DNA of 10,578 nt from an uncultured Gilliamella sp. (GTDB taxonomy: Bacteria > Pseudomonadota > Gammaproteobacteria > Enterobacterales > Enterobacteriaceae): positions 1-10,578 of the forward strand of contig CALYQY010000082.1 in the NCBI GenBank assembly GCA_945291235.1. Reading direction: 5' to 3'. A program made the position numbers and the translations under genes. This document shows, one piece after another, positions 1-7,288 of this stretch (positions within the stretch are counted from its first letter, which is position 1; each line of letters opens with the position of its first letter). The notes beneath the pieces are model-generated. The model was given only the letters and a program-made list of their open reading frames with translations, was not told the origin of the DNA and ran no database searches.

Positions 1-850
1 TGTTGCTGAAGTTAAATCTGATCTTATGGGAGAACAAACGATCCTTTGCGGTATGTTGCAAACCGGGTCATTACTTTGTTTTGATAAACTTGTGGCAGAC
101 GGTGTGGATCCGGCTTATGCATGTAAATTATTACAATTTGGTTGGGAAACCATTACCGAAGCATTGAAACAAGGTGGTATTACCTTAATGATGGATCGCT
201 TGTCGAATCCGGCTAAGTTACGCGCTAATGCATTAGCTAAAGAATTAAAAGTGATCATGACTGATCTTTATCGTAAACATATGGATGATATTATTTCGGG
301 TGAATTTTCAGCAACCATGATGAAAGACTGGGCAAATGATGATGCTAACTTATTAAAATGGCGTAAAGAAACCGGTGAAACAGCCTTTGAAAAAGCCGCT
401 GAATACCAAGGTAAAATTGATGAACAAGCCTACTTTGATCAGGGTGTAGTCATGGTCGCTATGGTAAAAGCCGGGGTTGAACTTGCTTTTGAAACCATGC
501 TTGAGTCAGGTATTTTACCAGAATCAGCTTATTATGAATCCTTACATGAACTTCCTTTAATTGCCAATACGATTGCCCGTAAGCGTTTATACGAAATGAA
601 TGTGGTGATATCTGATACTGCTGAATATGGTAATTATCTTTTCGCTAATGCAGCGATACCATTATTAAAAGAAAAATTTATGCCAATGTTACAATCGGGC
701 GATCTTGGTAAAGCGATCCCTGAAGGTAGCGTTGATAATGCGCAATTACGTGATGTAAATGATAAAATTCGTCATCACCCAATTGAAATTATTGGCCGTA
801 AATTAAGAAGCTATATGACTGATATGAAACGTATCAATGTTGCTAGTTAA
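1..850 (+). CDS. ilvC: Ketol-acid reductoisomerase, class II (5' end missing)
   Basis: Ketol-acid reductoisomerase is a cytosolic NADPH- and Mg2+-dependent enzyme. It converts 2-acetolactate or 2-aceto-2-hydroxybutyrate to the dihydroxy acid in valine, leucine and isoleucine synthesis. The reading frame is open from base 2, so the start and the N-terminal NADPH-binding domain lie outside the window; the 282 visible residues correspond to about residues 211-492 of the 491-residue E. coli enzyme. The segment includes the duplicated, knotted all-helical C-terminal region that defines the long class II form. Metal ligands known in E. coli (Asp217, Glu221, Glu389, Glu393) fall exactly on the Asp and Glu of DLMGE (bases 20-34) and the two Glu of ESLHEL (from base 536). 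Similarity to E. coli IlvC continues to the last residues. The gene is followed by an intrinsic terminator. Its promoter and any IlvY control lie upstream and cannot be seen. The identification is very secure. Confidence 0.97.
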   Translation, partial: VAEVKSDLMGEQTILCGMLQTGSLLCFDKLVADGVDPAYACKLLQFGWETITEALKQGGITLMMDRLSNPAKLRANALAKELKVIMTDLYRKHMDDIISGEFSATMMKDWANDDANLLKWRKETGETAFEKAAEYQGKIDEQAYFDQGVVMVAMVKAGVELAFETMLESGILPESAYYESLHELPLIANTIARKRLYEMNVVISDTAEYGNYLFANAAIPLLKEKFMPMLQSGDLGKAIPEGSVDNAQLRDVNDKIRHHPIEIIGRKLRSYMTDMKRINVAS

Positions 851-880
851 TCAATCAATTAGCCAAATTGGCTTGGTCGC

Positions 881-908
881 AAAAAGGTGCTTAATTGCAC
901 CTTTTTTT
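881..908 (+). terminator. Rho-independent terminator of ilvC
   Basis: The stem AAAAAGGTGC (881-890) pairs perfectly with GCACCTTTTT (897-906) around a TTAATT loop, and the 3' arm runs into seven consecutive T residues. It lies 31 bases after the ilvC stop codon. A smaller AGCCAA/TTGGCT hairpin (861-873) sits between the stop and this terminator. Confidence 0.92.
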
Positions 909-972
909 ATGGATAAATGTTAGAAAAAATAGCGGGTTTGTTTAAGTTAAATTTTAGTATTAAATTTGATGT

Positions 973-1040
973 GATCTTAAAGGATCGCAAATGGGATCAA
1001 AAGGATCTAACTTAGATCGTTTTGATCTTGATAATGGATC
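973..1040. promoter_or_regulatory. Array of seven helically phased GATC (Dam) sites containing a 33-bp palindrome
   Basis: GATC occurs at 973, 983, 995, 1004, 1015, 1024 and 1037. The steps are 10, 12, 9, 11, 9 and 13 bp, a mean of 10.7 bp, so all seven sites face nearly the same side of the helix. The central four are part of an inverted repeat centred on base 1011: GATCTAA (1004-1010) mirrors TTAGATC (1012-1018), and GATCAAAA (995-1002) mirrors TTTTGATC (1020-1027), with a single mismatched pair at 1003/1019. The block lies between the ilvC terminator and the zapC leader and is not part of any gene. In Enterobacteria, SeqA binds pairs of hemimethylated GATC sites on one face of DNA, and Dam-sensitive promoters carry GATC clusters. 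A role of that kind here is inference. Confidence 0.7.
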
Positions 1041-1042
1041 AC

Positions 1043-1103
1043 TAAAATTTTTAAAAATTATATAATTAAATAAATTTTATTTTACTTTTTTATTTATTTT
1101 TTA
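1043..1103. other. Almost pure A/T tract upstream of zapC
   Basis: Bases 1043-1084 contain no G or C at all, and up to 1103 there is a single C, at 1085. The tract directly follows the GATC array and ends at the candidate zapC promoter. Such DNA melts easily, can act as an UP element for RNA polymerase, and is typical of H-NS-bound DNA. Which of these applies cannot be told from the sequence. Confidence 0.6.
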
Positions 1104-1128
1104 CCTAAATTATGTTATCTTTTATGTA
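1100..1128 (+). promoter_or_regulatory. Candidate zapC promoter
   Basis: TTTACC (1100-1105) and TATGTA (1123-1128) are separated by 17 bp and sit just downstream of the A/T tract. The -35 matches sigma70 at 4 of 6 positions but the -10 at only 3 of 6, so this is a weak prediction. Other A/T-rich hexamers nearby could serve instead. Confidence 0.3.
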
Positions 1129-1160
1129 ATTTTTTAATTTTATGGAGGGATAACATATCA

Positions 1161-1730
1161 ATGAAAATTGCTTTTCGACCAACTGATTGTTGGCGTTGGT
1201 ATTTTGATAATCAATATGATAGTTTGATGCTTGAAGTATCAAACGATATGTTATTTCGTTCATGTTATTCCAGTAAAATGTTAATTCCTGATGTTTTTAG
1301 GGAATTTCCATTTTCAGTGAGTGATGCAACATCCTATTATCAATTTTATGATAGTTGTCAAATATTGGCATTAACTGACTCGCAAAAGATTGAATTATCC
1401 ATTAATGCCATTGTTGCGGCTAATTTTATTAAACCTCAAATGCCAAAAAGTTGGTATTTTTGCCAACAACCTAAGCTATATCGTCCTAAATTAGCGGACA
1501 TTGTTGAAGTCAGCATGCAAGAAGGTGATCAACGGGTTTTTTTATTAGTCGTTGAAGCGGGTGAAAATGCTTCACTGTGTATTATTGCTCAACCTACATT
1601 TGTGGCAATGAATAAAACATTTTATTTTTCCGAAGCAATTAAAGTGATGAATGATCGACTGGCGCCAATCCAAAAAAATGTCATGGATCAGAGTTCGTTG
1701 ATAGACCTTAAGTTAGAAGCCATTTCGTAA
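1161..1730 (+). CDS. zapC: Cell division protein ZapC
   Basis: ZapC is a cytosolic FtsZ-binding protein that promotes lateral association of FtsZ protofilaments and stabilises the Z ring. The 189 residues match E. coli ZapC (180 residues) along most of their length. Conserved stretches include WRWYFD near residue 12, MLFRS near 30, KPQMPKSW near 93, the VVEAGENASLC block near 130 and IKVMNDRLAP near 160. There is no signal peptide or membrane segment. The start at 1161 is preceded by a strong GGAGGG Shine-Dalgarno sequence (1144-1149) at a rather long 11-base spacing; no alternative in-frame start fits better. Downstream, ycbX is convergent, as in E. coli, where zapC and ycbX are also neighbours. 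Upstream, ilvC replaces the pyrD seen in E. coli. Because a terminator precedes the leader, zapC is probably transcribed on its own. The leader carries the GATC array and A/T tract. Confidence 0.93.
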   Translation: MKIAFRPTDCWRWYFDNQYDSLMLEVSNDMLFRSCYSSKMLIPDVFREFPFSVSDATSYYQFYDSCQILALTDSQKIELSINAIVAANFIKPQMPKSWYFCQQPKLYRPKLADIVEVSMQEGDQRVFLLVVEAGENASLCIIAQPTFVAMNKTFYFSEAIKVMNDRLAPIQKNVMDQSSLIDLKLEAIS

Positions 1731-2103
1731 ACAATACCATTCTAATCCGACTATTGTCTTGTCAGTAAGACTTAATTTCGATTTAAACCTGCTATATTTT
1801 GATTTTGTTATTCACAACAGGTTGTGAAGCAGGCAATGTATTGACCTGTTTAATCGATGACTTAAACGGCATTTCGTTACGGTATCGCAGTTGAACGCTT
1901 TAAAACTGAATACAAATGACTTTAAAGGATAGCATTTAGCATCAACGGTTTTAAAATGAAGCCACATAACATTATTCGCGTATTGATTGGCAGGCTAACT
2001 TGTCATCATAGCGGGGTAATAATTTATTAAGTATCAATCAACCATTTTAATCAATAATTAACGATTTATTATTGATAAATCAGGATTCTATAACCAATGA
2101 TCA
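1731..2103. other. Gene-free region between convergent zapC and ycbX, with inverted repeats
   Basis: No coding sequence, RNA gene or convincing gene remnant was found in these 373 bases. Visible structures are a GTCTT/AAGAC hairpin (1756-1771) 25 bases after the zapC stop, a perfect 18-bp palindrome at 1811-1828, and an AT-rich 9-bp inverted repeat, ATCAATAAT (2050-2058) with ATTATTGAT (2068-2076). None is followed by a good T run in either direction, so no textbook terminator separates the two converging genes. Confidence 0.5.
1811..1828. repeat. Perfect palindrome nested in a larger possible stem
   Basis: TTCACAAC (1811-1818) and GTTGTGAA (1821-1828) are exact reverse complements around AG. 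CCTGC (1788-1792) and GCAGG (1829-1833) could close a larger stem around it. The TCACA-N6-TGTGA order is the reverse of a CRP site. Its function is unknown. Confidence 0.5.
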
Positions 2104-3210
2104 TTAAGGTTTTTTTATTAATTCAATGTTGATATCACCCTCAGGTATACAACTACAAGCTAAAATACGGTGATCGCGTTTTATTGCAGATTGAGTAAGA
2201 GGATTCACTTTTCCTTGTTTTAATACCACTGCACATTTACCACAAATTCCAACTCTGCATGAATAAGGGAGAGTAATATTATGTTGTTCCAGTTGTTCCA
2301 GAATAGTTTGTTGCTGATTTCCTTTGATTGTATTGTTCTCTAAAGTAATATTACACTGTTCGTGGTTAAATCGATTATTTTCGGGAAAAGATTTTAAATA
2401 CTTTTTGGCCGGTTGCCTTTCAAGTATCTCAACAGGATCGTCAATTGATATTGATCCGACATTGCGAGCTATCATATTCATTCCAAAATCTATTTCCCCT
2501 TGCTCATCAGTCCGAAAATAGCGGAGCGTATTGAGTGGTTCATTATTTGCTAAAGGCTTTGCTGTATTAATATTAAAAGTGGTAAGTACACAGCGACTAC
2601 AAGGTTTAACGATATCAAAGATTACATTGCCGATTTTGATGGTTTTCCAGCCATCTTCGGCAAAAGGAAGCGCACCTTGAATGATGATATTGCTTCGAAA
2701 CTGCTGAATATCGAGCTTTTCCAAGCATCTTTGTTGTAAATAATTGAATGATGCTTCATTCAATAGTAGATAAGGATAGCCATCTGCAAAGCTTACCGGT
2801 GTTTGAGGATATCGTTTTGTTCGTCTTGTCAAATTAGTGCCAATCCAACGCAATTGCACATTTTTTTGAAGGATGTGACTAAAAAATTGGTTAAGTCTGA
2901 TTGGCGCAATATGAGAGGTAAAATGGTTACCCCAAACTTCGGTTGGTTCATTAGTTTCAATAAATTCATCAAATTGAATTGCTATTGATTCGTTATTTGA
3001 CGTTGAAACAACAATACTGTTGTTAACTATAGCTGTTTTTAGTTTTAAAAGCTCAGGAAATTGTCTTGCGGTGATAAATGTTCCGTCAGGTTCACTAATC
3101 ATCAATACACGATCATATTTGAATCCCCCTTCAACAACATTCGACGTATTTAGGGGAATACCTGCAAGCGATTTAATCGGATAGATAAATAGTTGACTGA
3201 CAGCGCTCAT
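2104..3210 (-). CDS. ycbX: YcbX-type MOSC domain protein with C-terminal 2Fe-2S ferredoxin domain
   Basis: YcbX is a molybdenum-cofactor-dependent cytosolic oxidoreductase. In E. coli it helps detoxify N-hydroxylated base analogues such as 6-hydroxylaminopurine. The 368 residues match E. coli YcbX (369) throughout. The N-terminal MOSC beta-barrel covers about residues 1-120 (FIYPIKSL at 8-15, EPDGTFITARQFP at 40-52). The MOSC core covers about 121-265, with FADGYPYLL at 141-149 and the conserved VKPCSRC at 201-207, whose Cys204 is the likely Mo ligand. The C-terminal plant-type ferredoxin domain spans about 285-368, with cluster ligands Cys318, Cys323 and Cys326 (CX4CX2C) and Cys352. The start at 3210 aligns with the E. 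coli start, but no strong Shine-Dalgarno sequence is visible. It lies downstream of the unknown gene at 3307-3879 on the same strand, 96 bases away, with an inverted repeat between them. All cofactor residues are intact. Confidence 0.94.
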   Translation of the reverse strand: MSAVSQLFIYPIKSLAGIPLNTSNVVEGGFKYDRVLMISEPDGTFITARQFPELLKLKTAIVNNSIVVSTSNNESIAIQFDEFIETNEPTEVWGNHFTSHIAPIRLNQFFSHILQKNVQLRWIGTNLTRRTKRYPQTPVSFADGYPYLLLNEASFNYLQQRCLEKLDIQQFRSNIIIQGALPFAEDGWKTIKIGNVIFDIVKPCSRCVLTTFNINTAKPLANNEPLNTLRYFRTDEQGEIDFGMNMIARNVGSISIDDPVEILERQPAKKYLKSFPENNRFNHEQCNITLENNTIKGNQQQTILEQLEQHNITLPYSCRVGICGKCAVVLKQGKVNPLTQSAIKRDHRILACSCIPEGDINIELIKKP

Positions 3211-3264
3211 AATAAATAAAGTGATGAGTAAAAATGATCTTAATTGTAAACTGAATTCATCGTA

Positions 3265-3296
3265 ATTTATAGGCAGTAGATAGTACGCCTATAAAT
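3265..3296. repeat. Inverted repeat between ycbX and the upstream unknown gene
   Basis: ATTTATAGGC (3265-3274) and GCCTATAAAT (3287-3296) form a perfect 10-bp stem around a 12-base loop, beginning 11 bases past the stop of the upstream minus-strand gene. There is no T run on either strand, so it is not a standard terminator. On the minus strand one arm also contains TATAAA, a possible -10 for ycbX. It may be a transcript-end hairpin or an operator. Confidence 0.5.
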
Positions 3297-3306
3297 AATC
3301 GATTGG

Positions 3307-3879
3307 CTACATAGGCAGATCTTGTAGAACTTTAGCATATTTTACTACATAGTCTAGGAAAATATTAGCAGAAGAAATGTAATAAACGAAATGTCCTTTA
3401 GTTATGATAGCATGAGGACCTTTATTTACTCCGCAGTGGTAACCAGGATTTAATTGAAGCTCTGATTTTTCAATTATTTTCTTATATTTTTCAGCTTCAA
3501 TCGTAGAATCAAATGTTAATATCAAAACAGAAAAAGAAGGATAATATTTATTGTAAATACGGGTATTACTTTTAAAACCGTACCATTTTATACCAGATCC
3601 ATTAAATTGATAATATTGATTCGAATTACAATCAGAGAAGCGAACCGAGCCGGATCGTTCAAAATAGAGTCGTTCATCTTGATTGAATCCATCTTGATTA
3701 AGTCTCTTAAAGAAAGCATCTAATTTGCCAAATTCGACTTGATCAAATTTTAAGGTTAATTCAGTATATGGTACTGAGGATGTTCTATTATTGAGTTGAA
3801 AAAAATAATAAAAAATTATTATTAGTAATATTATTAAAAAAAATATGCATTGAAAAAACAAAATTTTTCTTCTTTTCAT
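3307..3879 (-). CDS. Unrecognised membrane-anchored protein, 190 residues
   Basis: I do not recognise this family. The protein starts with basic residues (MKRRK), followed by one strongly hydrophobic segment at about residues 7-28. The remaining ~160 residues are polar and aromatic-rich (many Tyr and Phe), which suggests an inner-membrane protein with a periplasmic domain. Cys11 lies in the hydrophobic segment without a lipobox. Cys84 and Cys149 in the exported part could form a disulfide. The middle (about 75-125) looks like beta strands (LYFERSGSVRFSD, then a Tyr-rich stretch). A charged helix is likely at 126-141. The start at 3879 is supported by an AGGGG Shine-Dalgarno sequence seven bases upstream. 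It lies 40 bp downstream of greB on the same strand with no clear terminator between, so readthrough from greB is plausible. Codon use is very AT-rich, more so than its neighbours, as expected for an accessory gene. Confidence 0.8.
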   Translation of the reverse strand: MKRRKILFFQCIFFLIILLIIIFYYFFQLNNRTSSVPYTELTLKFDQVEFGKLDAFFKRLNQDGFNQDERLYFERSGSVRFSDCNSNQYYQFNGSGIKWYGFKSNTRIYNKYYPSFSVLILTFDSTIEAEKYKKIIEKSELQLNPGYHCGVNKGPHAIITKGHFVYYISSANIFLDYVVKYAKVLQDLPM

Positions 3880-3919
3880 ACCAAACCCCTAATTCCTTAA
3901 TGATTAATTTGTTAAAATG

Positions 3920-4402
3920 TTATGTAATTGGAGTATAGCTAATTTCAAGGATAAAAAAATAAGTTTTACCACTAGGTGTCATTACTGATATTTCATCGTC
4001 AACTTTATGACCAATTAACGCTCTGGCAACAGGACTATTAATAGAAATCCAATTTTTTTTAGGATCAAATTCATCGGCTCCTACAATGCGGTAAATTTGT
4101 ACGTGACCGGATTCATCTTCTAGTTTAACCCAAGCACCAAAAAATACTTTGCCTTCTTGCCTTGGATCAGGATCGATAATGGTTAATATTTCTAGGCGTT
4201 TTGTTAAAAATCGTACTCGTCTGTCAATTTCACGCAATCGTCGTTTTCCATAAATATATTCTGCATTTTCACTCCGATCGCCAAGGGCTGCCGCATCAGA
4301 TACAGCTTGAGTAACACGGGGTCTTTCTTCTTTCCATAAATATTTCAATTCACGATCGAGTGCCAAGTAGCCCTCTCTTGTTATATAATTAGCTTTTTGC
4401 AT
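3920..4402 (-). CDS. greB: Transcription elongation factor GreB
   Basis: GreB binds RNA polymerase and enters the secondary channel. There it stimulates cleavage of backtracked RNA, including long 3' fragments, so that stalled complexes can restart. The 160 residues align end to end with E. coli GreB (158). The N-terminal antiparallel coiled coil covers about residues 1-78 and carries the tip motif LGDRSENAEY with the catalytic acidic pair Asp42 and Glu45 (Asp41 and Glu44 in E. coli). The basic patch, KRRLREIDRRVRFLTKRLE, and the C-terminal FKBP-like globular domain (about 79-160), including EGKVFFGAWV, follow. The YIYGKRRLREIDRR segment fits GreB rather than GreA. It diverges from yhgF across 44 bp, the same arrangement as in E. 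coli. The unknown membrane-protein gene follows on the same strand. The start at 4402 aligns with the E. coli N-terminus; its ribosome-binding site is weak. Confidence 0.95.
   Translation of the reverse strand: MQKANYITREGYLALDRELKYLWKEERPRVTQAVSDAAALGDRSENAEYIYGKRRLREIDRRVRFLTKRLEILTIIDPDPRQEGKVFFGAWVKLEDESGHVQIYRIVGADEFDPKKNWISINSPVARALIGHKVDDEISVMTPSGKTYFFILEISYTPIT
4360..4389 (+). promoter_or_regulatory. Candidate yhgF promoter inside the 5' end of greB
   Basis: A perfect TATAAT -10 hexamer (4384-4389) lies 18 bp after GTGCCA (4360-4365), which matches the sigma70 -35 at 4 of 6 positions. Transcription would start near 4396, about 50 bases before the yhgF ATG, and would be antisense to the first codons of greB. 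Confidence 0.45.
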
Positions 4403-4446
4403 AATAAATTTACATTCCGTTAATCGACGAGATATACAGAGATATC

Positions 4447-6753
4447 ATGATAAATAATCAAATAAGCCATATTATAGCGGGTGAATTGACAGTAAAACCA
4501 GAACAAGTTTTAGCTGCTATTCAATTATTAGATGAAGGAAGCACTGTTCCTTTTATTGCGCGTTATCGTAAAGAAGTGACCGGTGGGTTAGATGATACCC
4601 AACTACGTACTTTAGATAGTCGGTTAGGTTATCTGCGAGAACTTGAAGATCGTAAACAAACGATATTAAAGTCAATTGAGGAACAAGGAAAACTCACCCC
4701 AGAACTGAGTCAAAAAATTACCCAAACACTTAGTAAAACTGAACTTGAAGATCTCTATCTACCCTATAAACCTAAACGCCGTACACGGGGACAAATTGCT
4801 ATTGAAGCAGGACTTGAACCATTGGCCGATGCGTTATGGAATAATCCATCACTTGATCCTGATAGCGAAGCGGAAAAATTCTTCAATTCTGAAAAAGGAA
4901 TCGTCGATACCAAATCTGCATTGGATGGGGCACGATACATCTTAATGGAACGATTTGCCGAAGATGCGGCATTACTGGCTAAGGTGCGCCATTATCTATG
5001 GAATAATGCGCATTTAGTTTCGCAAGTGGTTGCAGGTAAAGAAGAAGAAGGAGCAAAATTTCGTGATTATTTTGCGCAAAGCGAACTGATTTCAAAAGTG
5101 CCTTCTCATCGTGCTTTAGCGATGTTCAGAGGACGAAATGAAGGCTTTTTACAACTTTCACTTAACGCCGATCCGCAATTTGAAGAAACGCCAAAAGAGA
5201 GCTATTGCGAGCAAATTATTACAGAGCATTTAGGGATTCATTTTAATGATCAACCTGCAGATAAATGGCGTAAAGCAGTTATTAATTGGACATGGCGAAT
5301 TAAGATTTTAATGCACATGGAAACCGAACTGATGACCACTTTACGTGAGCAGGCGGAGGAAGAAGCGATCAATGTGTTTGCCGCTAACTTGCATGATATG
5401 TTAATGGCTGCGCCGGCAGGGATGAAAGTTACCATGGGAATGGATCCAGGATTACGAACAGGCGTAAAAATTGCTGTTGTTGACGCAACGGGTAAATTAG
5501 TCGCAACTGAAACAATTTATCCGCATACCGGGCAAGCGGATAAAGCGGCAATGATTGTTGCGGCGCTATGCATTAAATACCAAGTTGAATTAGTGGCGAT
5601 TGGTAATGGCACGGCATCGCGTGAAACCGAACGTTTTTATCTCGATGTACAAAAAAAATATCCTGAAGTCAAAGGTCAAAAAGTCATTGTAAGTGAAGCA
5701 GGCGCATCGGTCTATTCCGCATCTGAGCTAGCCGCTCAAGAATTTCCTGATTTGGATGTATCAATACGTGGTGCGGTATCGATAGCTCGCCGACTACAAG
5801 ATCCACTAGCCGAACTGGTAAAAATTGATCCAAAATCAATTGGTGTTGGTCAGTATCAACATGATGTTAGCCAAACTCAGCTCGCTAAAAAACTGGATGC
5901 TGTTGTGGAAGATGGCGTAAATGCCGTTGGCGTAAATTTAAATACGGCTTCGATGATGCTGTTAGCTCGCATAGCGGGACTGAATAAAGTTATTGCACAA
6001 AATATTGTCAATTGGCGTAATGAAAATGGACAATTTTCTAATCGTAAACAGTTATTAAAAGTTTCACGCCTTGGGCCTAAAGCCTATGAACAATGCGCTG
6101 GATTTTTGCGTATTATGGATGGAGACAATCCACTTGATGCATCTGCTGTTCACCCTGAAGCTTATCCGGTTGTGGAACGCATTTTAGATAAAAATCATAA
6201 ATCATTAAAAGAGATTTTAGGTGACTCGAAATATTTAAACTCACTCAAAGCAGTTGATTATGTTGATGACCATTTTGGTGTGCCAACCGTGACCGATATT
6301 ATCAAAGAACTTGATAAACCCGGACGCGATCCACGGCCTGAATTTAAAACAGCTCAATTTGCCGATAATATCGAAACCATGGACGATTTGAAAGTGGGCA
6401 TGGTCATGGAAGGTGCGGTAACAAATGTGACTAACTTTGGTGCATTTGTTGACATTGGTGTACATCAAGATGGGTTAGTGCATATATCAGCCTTATCTGA
6501 TAAGTTTGTTGAAGATCCTCGAAGCGTGGTTAAAGCCGGTGATATTGTCAAAGTTAAAGTGATGGAAGTCGATATTCCGCGCAAACGTATTGCTTTATCG
6601 ATGCGACTTGATGATCCAACAACGTCAAACTCTGAAGGTGCTAAATCAAGAATTAACAAATCAACCAGCACGGCTAAAAATACACAGTCAACGCCTATGA
6701 CCAATAGTGCAATGGGTAATGCTTTTGCCGCAGCTTTTAAAAAGGGAAAATAG
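4447..6753 (+). CDS. yhgF: Tex family RNA-binding protein (YhgF)
   Basis: Tex/YhgF is a conserved cytosolic nucleic-acid-binding protein associated with transcription and ribosomes. It was first described as a regulator of toxin expression in Bordetella. The 768 residues are the usual family length (E. coli 773). In order there is an N-terminal helical Tex region (about 1-320, with [21 protein letters not shown] near 34). A YqgF/RNase H-like fold follows (about 325-460, with [10 protein letters not shown] starting at Asp333), then tandem helix-hairpin-helix motifs (about 489-560, with GVNLNTAS). An S1 RNA-binding domain (about 649-722, with [21 protein letters not shown]) is followed by a Ser/Thr/Asn-rich basic tail (about 723-768). 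The ATG at 4447 aligns with the family start; only a weak AGAGA ribosome-binding site precedes it, within a 10-base direct repeat of GAGATAT (4429 and 4439). greB diverges upstream, as in E. coli. A terminator follows the gene, so it is probably monocistronic. No defects are seen. Confidence 0.96.
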   Translation: MINNQISHIIAGELTVKPEQVLAAIQLLDEGSTVPFIARYRKEVTGGLDDTQLRTLDSRLGYLRELEDRKQTILKSIEEQGKLTPELSQKITQTLSKTELEDLYLPYKPKRRTRGQIAIEAGLEPLADALWNNPSLDPDSEAEKFFNSEKGIVDTKSALDGARYILMERFAEDAALLAKVRHYLWNNAHLVSQVVAGKEEEGAKFRDYFAQSELISKVPSHRALAMFRGRNEGFLQLSLNADPQFEETPKESYCEQIITEHLGIHFNDQPADKWRKAVINWTWRIKILMHMETELMTTLREQAEEEAINVFAANLHDMLMAAPAGMKVTMGMDPGLRTGVKIAVVDATGKLVATETIYPHTGQADKAAMIVAALCIKYQVELVAIGNGTASRETERFYLDVQKKYPEVKGQKVIVSEAGASVYSASELAAQEFPDLDVSIRGAVSIARRLQDPLAELVKIDPKSIGVGQYQHDVSQTQLAKKLDAVVEDGVNAVGVNLNTASMMLLARIAGLNKVIAQNIVNWRNENGQFSNRKQLLKVSRLGPKAYEQCAGFLRIMDGDNPLDASAVHPEAYPVVERILDKNHKSLKEILGDSKYLNSLKAVDYVDDHFGVPTVTDIIKELDKPGRDPRPEFKTAQFADNIETMDDLKVGMVMEGAVTNVTNFGAFVDIGVHQDGLVHISALSDKFVEDPRSVVKAGDIVKVKVMEVDIPRKRIALSMRLDDPTTSNSEGAKSRINKSTSTAKNTQSTPMTNSAMGNAFAAAFKKGK
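4471..4476 (-). promoter_or_regulatory. Candidate greB -10 element inside the 5' end of yhgF
   Basis: On the minus strand this reads exactly TATAAT, about 70 bases upstream of the greB ATG. No good -35 hexamer is present at 16-18 bp spacing, so it would be a weak or activated promoter. The 44-bp gap alone is too short to hold two standard promoters. Confidence 0.3.
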
Positions 6754-6780
6754 CGGCGTTAATATGTGTTCCATAAAACG

Positions 6781-6805
6781 AAAAGGAGGCTAACGCCTTC
6801 TTTTT
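6781..6805 (+). terminator. Rho-independent terminator of yhgF
   Basis: AAAAGGAGGC (6781-6790) pairs with GCCTTCTTTT (6795-6804) with one G-U pair and a TAAC loop; the T run forms the 3' arm and its end. It begins 27 bases after the stop. GGCGTTA just after the stop (6755-6761) is an exact complement of TAACGCC (6791-6797), the loop and start of the 3' arm, so an alternative pairing exists. Confidence 0.88.
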
Positions 6806-7271
6806 GTTTAATGTTTATTTCATAACATTTTAATAAAATTACTAATAATAAATACAATGGTTAAAAATAAAATCAGTTAGGTTAACTTATTTAGCTTGTG
6901 TATTTTTCCATCCAATATTCATCTGAAAGCCATTAAATAATGATAAATCAATATTTAGTTATTCCATATTACTCATATTATTATATACTATACACAATTG
7001 ATTCAGTTATTTGTAGTCTTGCACAATTAGTTATCTGTAATTAATCAAATGGTTAGTGTAATTAAACTGTTTTAACCTGATCTATTATATAGCACTCCTT
7101 AATTTAATATTCTTAAAAAGAATAGTTAACAATACTAGAATATTGCACTGTTTTTTAGAACGATATAGTCCATTGTTACCAATTTATTCAATAAAATAGA
7201 CCTTTACATGGATGCAATTAACAACTTTCGAATAGTTTTTAGCGTGTATGCTGTTTTTTTATAAATTTAAA

Positions 7272-7287
7272 ATGTAATCGGTAACAA
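7272..7287. promoter_or_regulatory. LacI/GalR/GntR-like operator candidate
   Basis: ATGTAATC-GGTAACAA has a central CG step and near dyad symmetry (six of eight pairs including T-A, G-C and T-A outer pairs). It resembles the operators of the LacI family, in particular the gluconate-type pattern ATGTTACC-GGTAACAT as I recall it (13 of 16 positions). An exact inverse copy of its right half, ATTGTTACC, lies about 107 bp upstream (7172-7180). The bound protein is unknown. Confidence 0.4.
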
Positions 7288-7288
7288 T

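Noticed and set aside
1811..1828. CRP binding site
   Set aside because: CRP sites are TGTGA-N6-TCACA; here the halves are in the opposite order.
2324..2988. Small plus-strand reading frames opposite ycbX
   Set aside because: They are shadows of a fully conserved gene and have no ribosome-binding site or family resemblance.
3265..3296. Intrinsic terminator after the unknown membrane gene
   Set aside because: The stem is good but there is no T run on the minus strand, so it is listed only as an inverted repeat.
4160..4180. Second GATC cluster in greB
   Set aside because: Two close GATC sites fall in conserved coding sequence and show no array or phase.
6241..6704. Minus-strand reading frames within yhgF
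   Set aside because: They lie opposite the conserved S1 region of yhgF and reflect its codon use.
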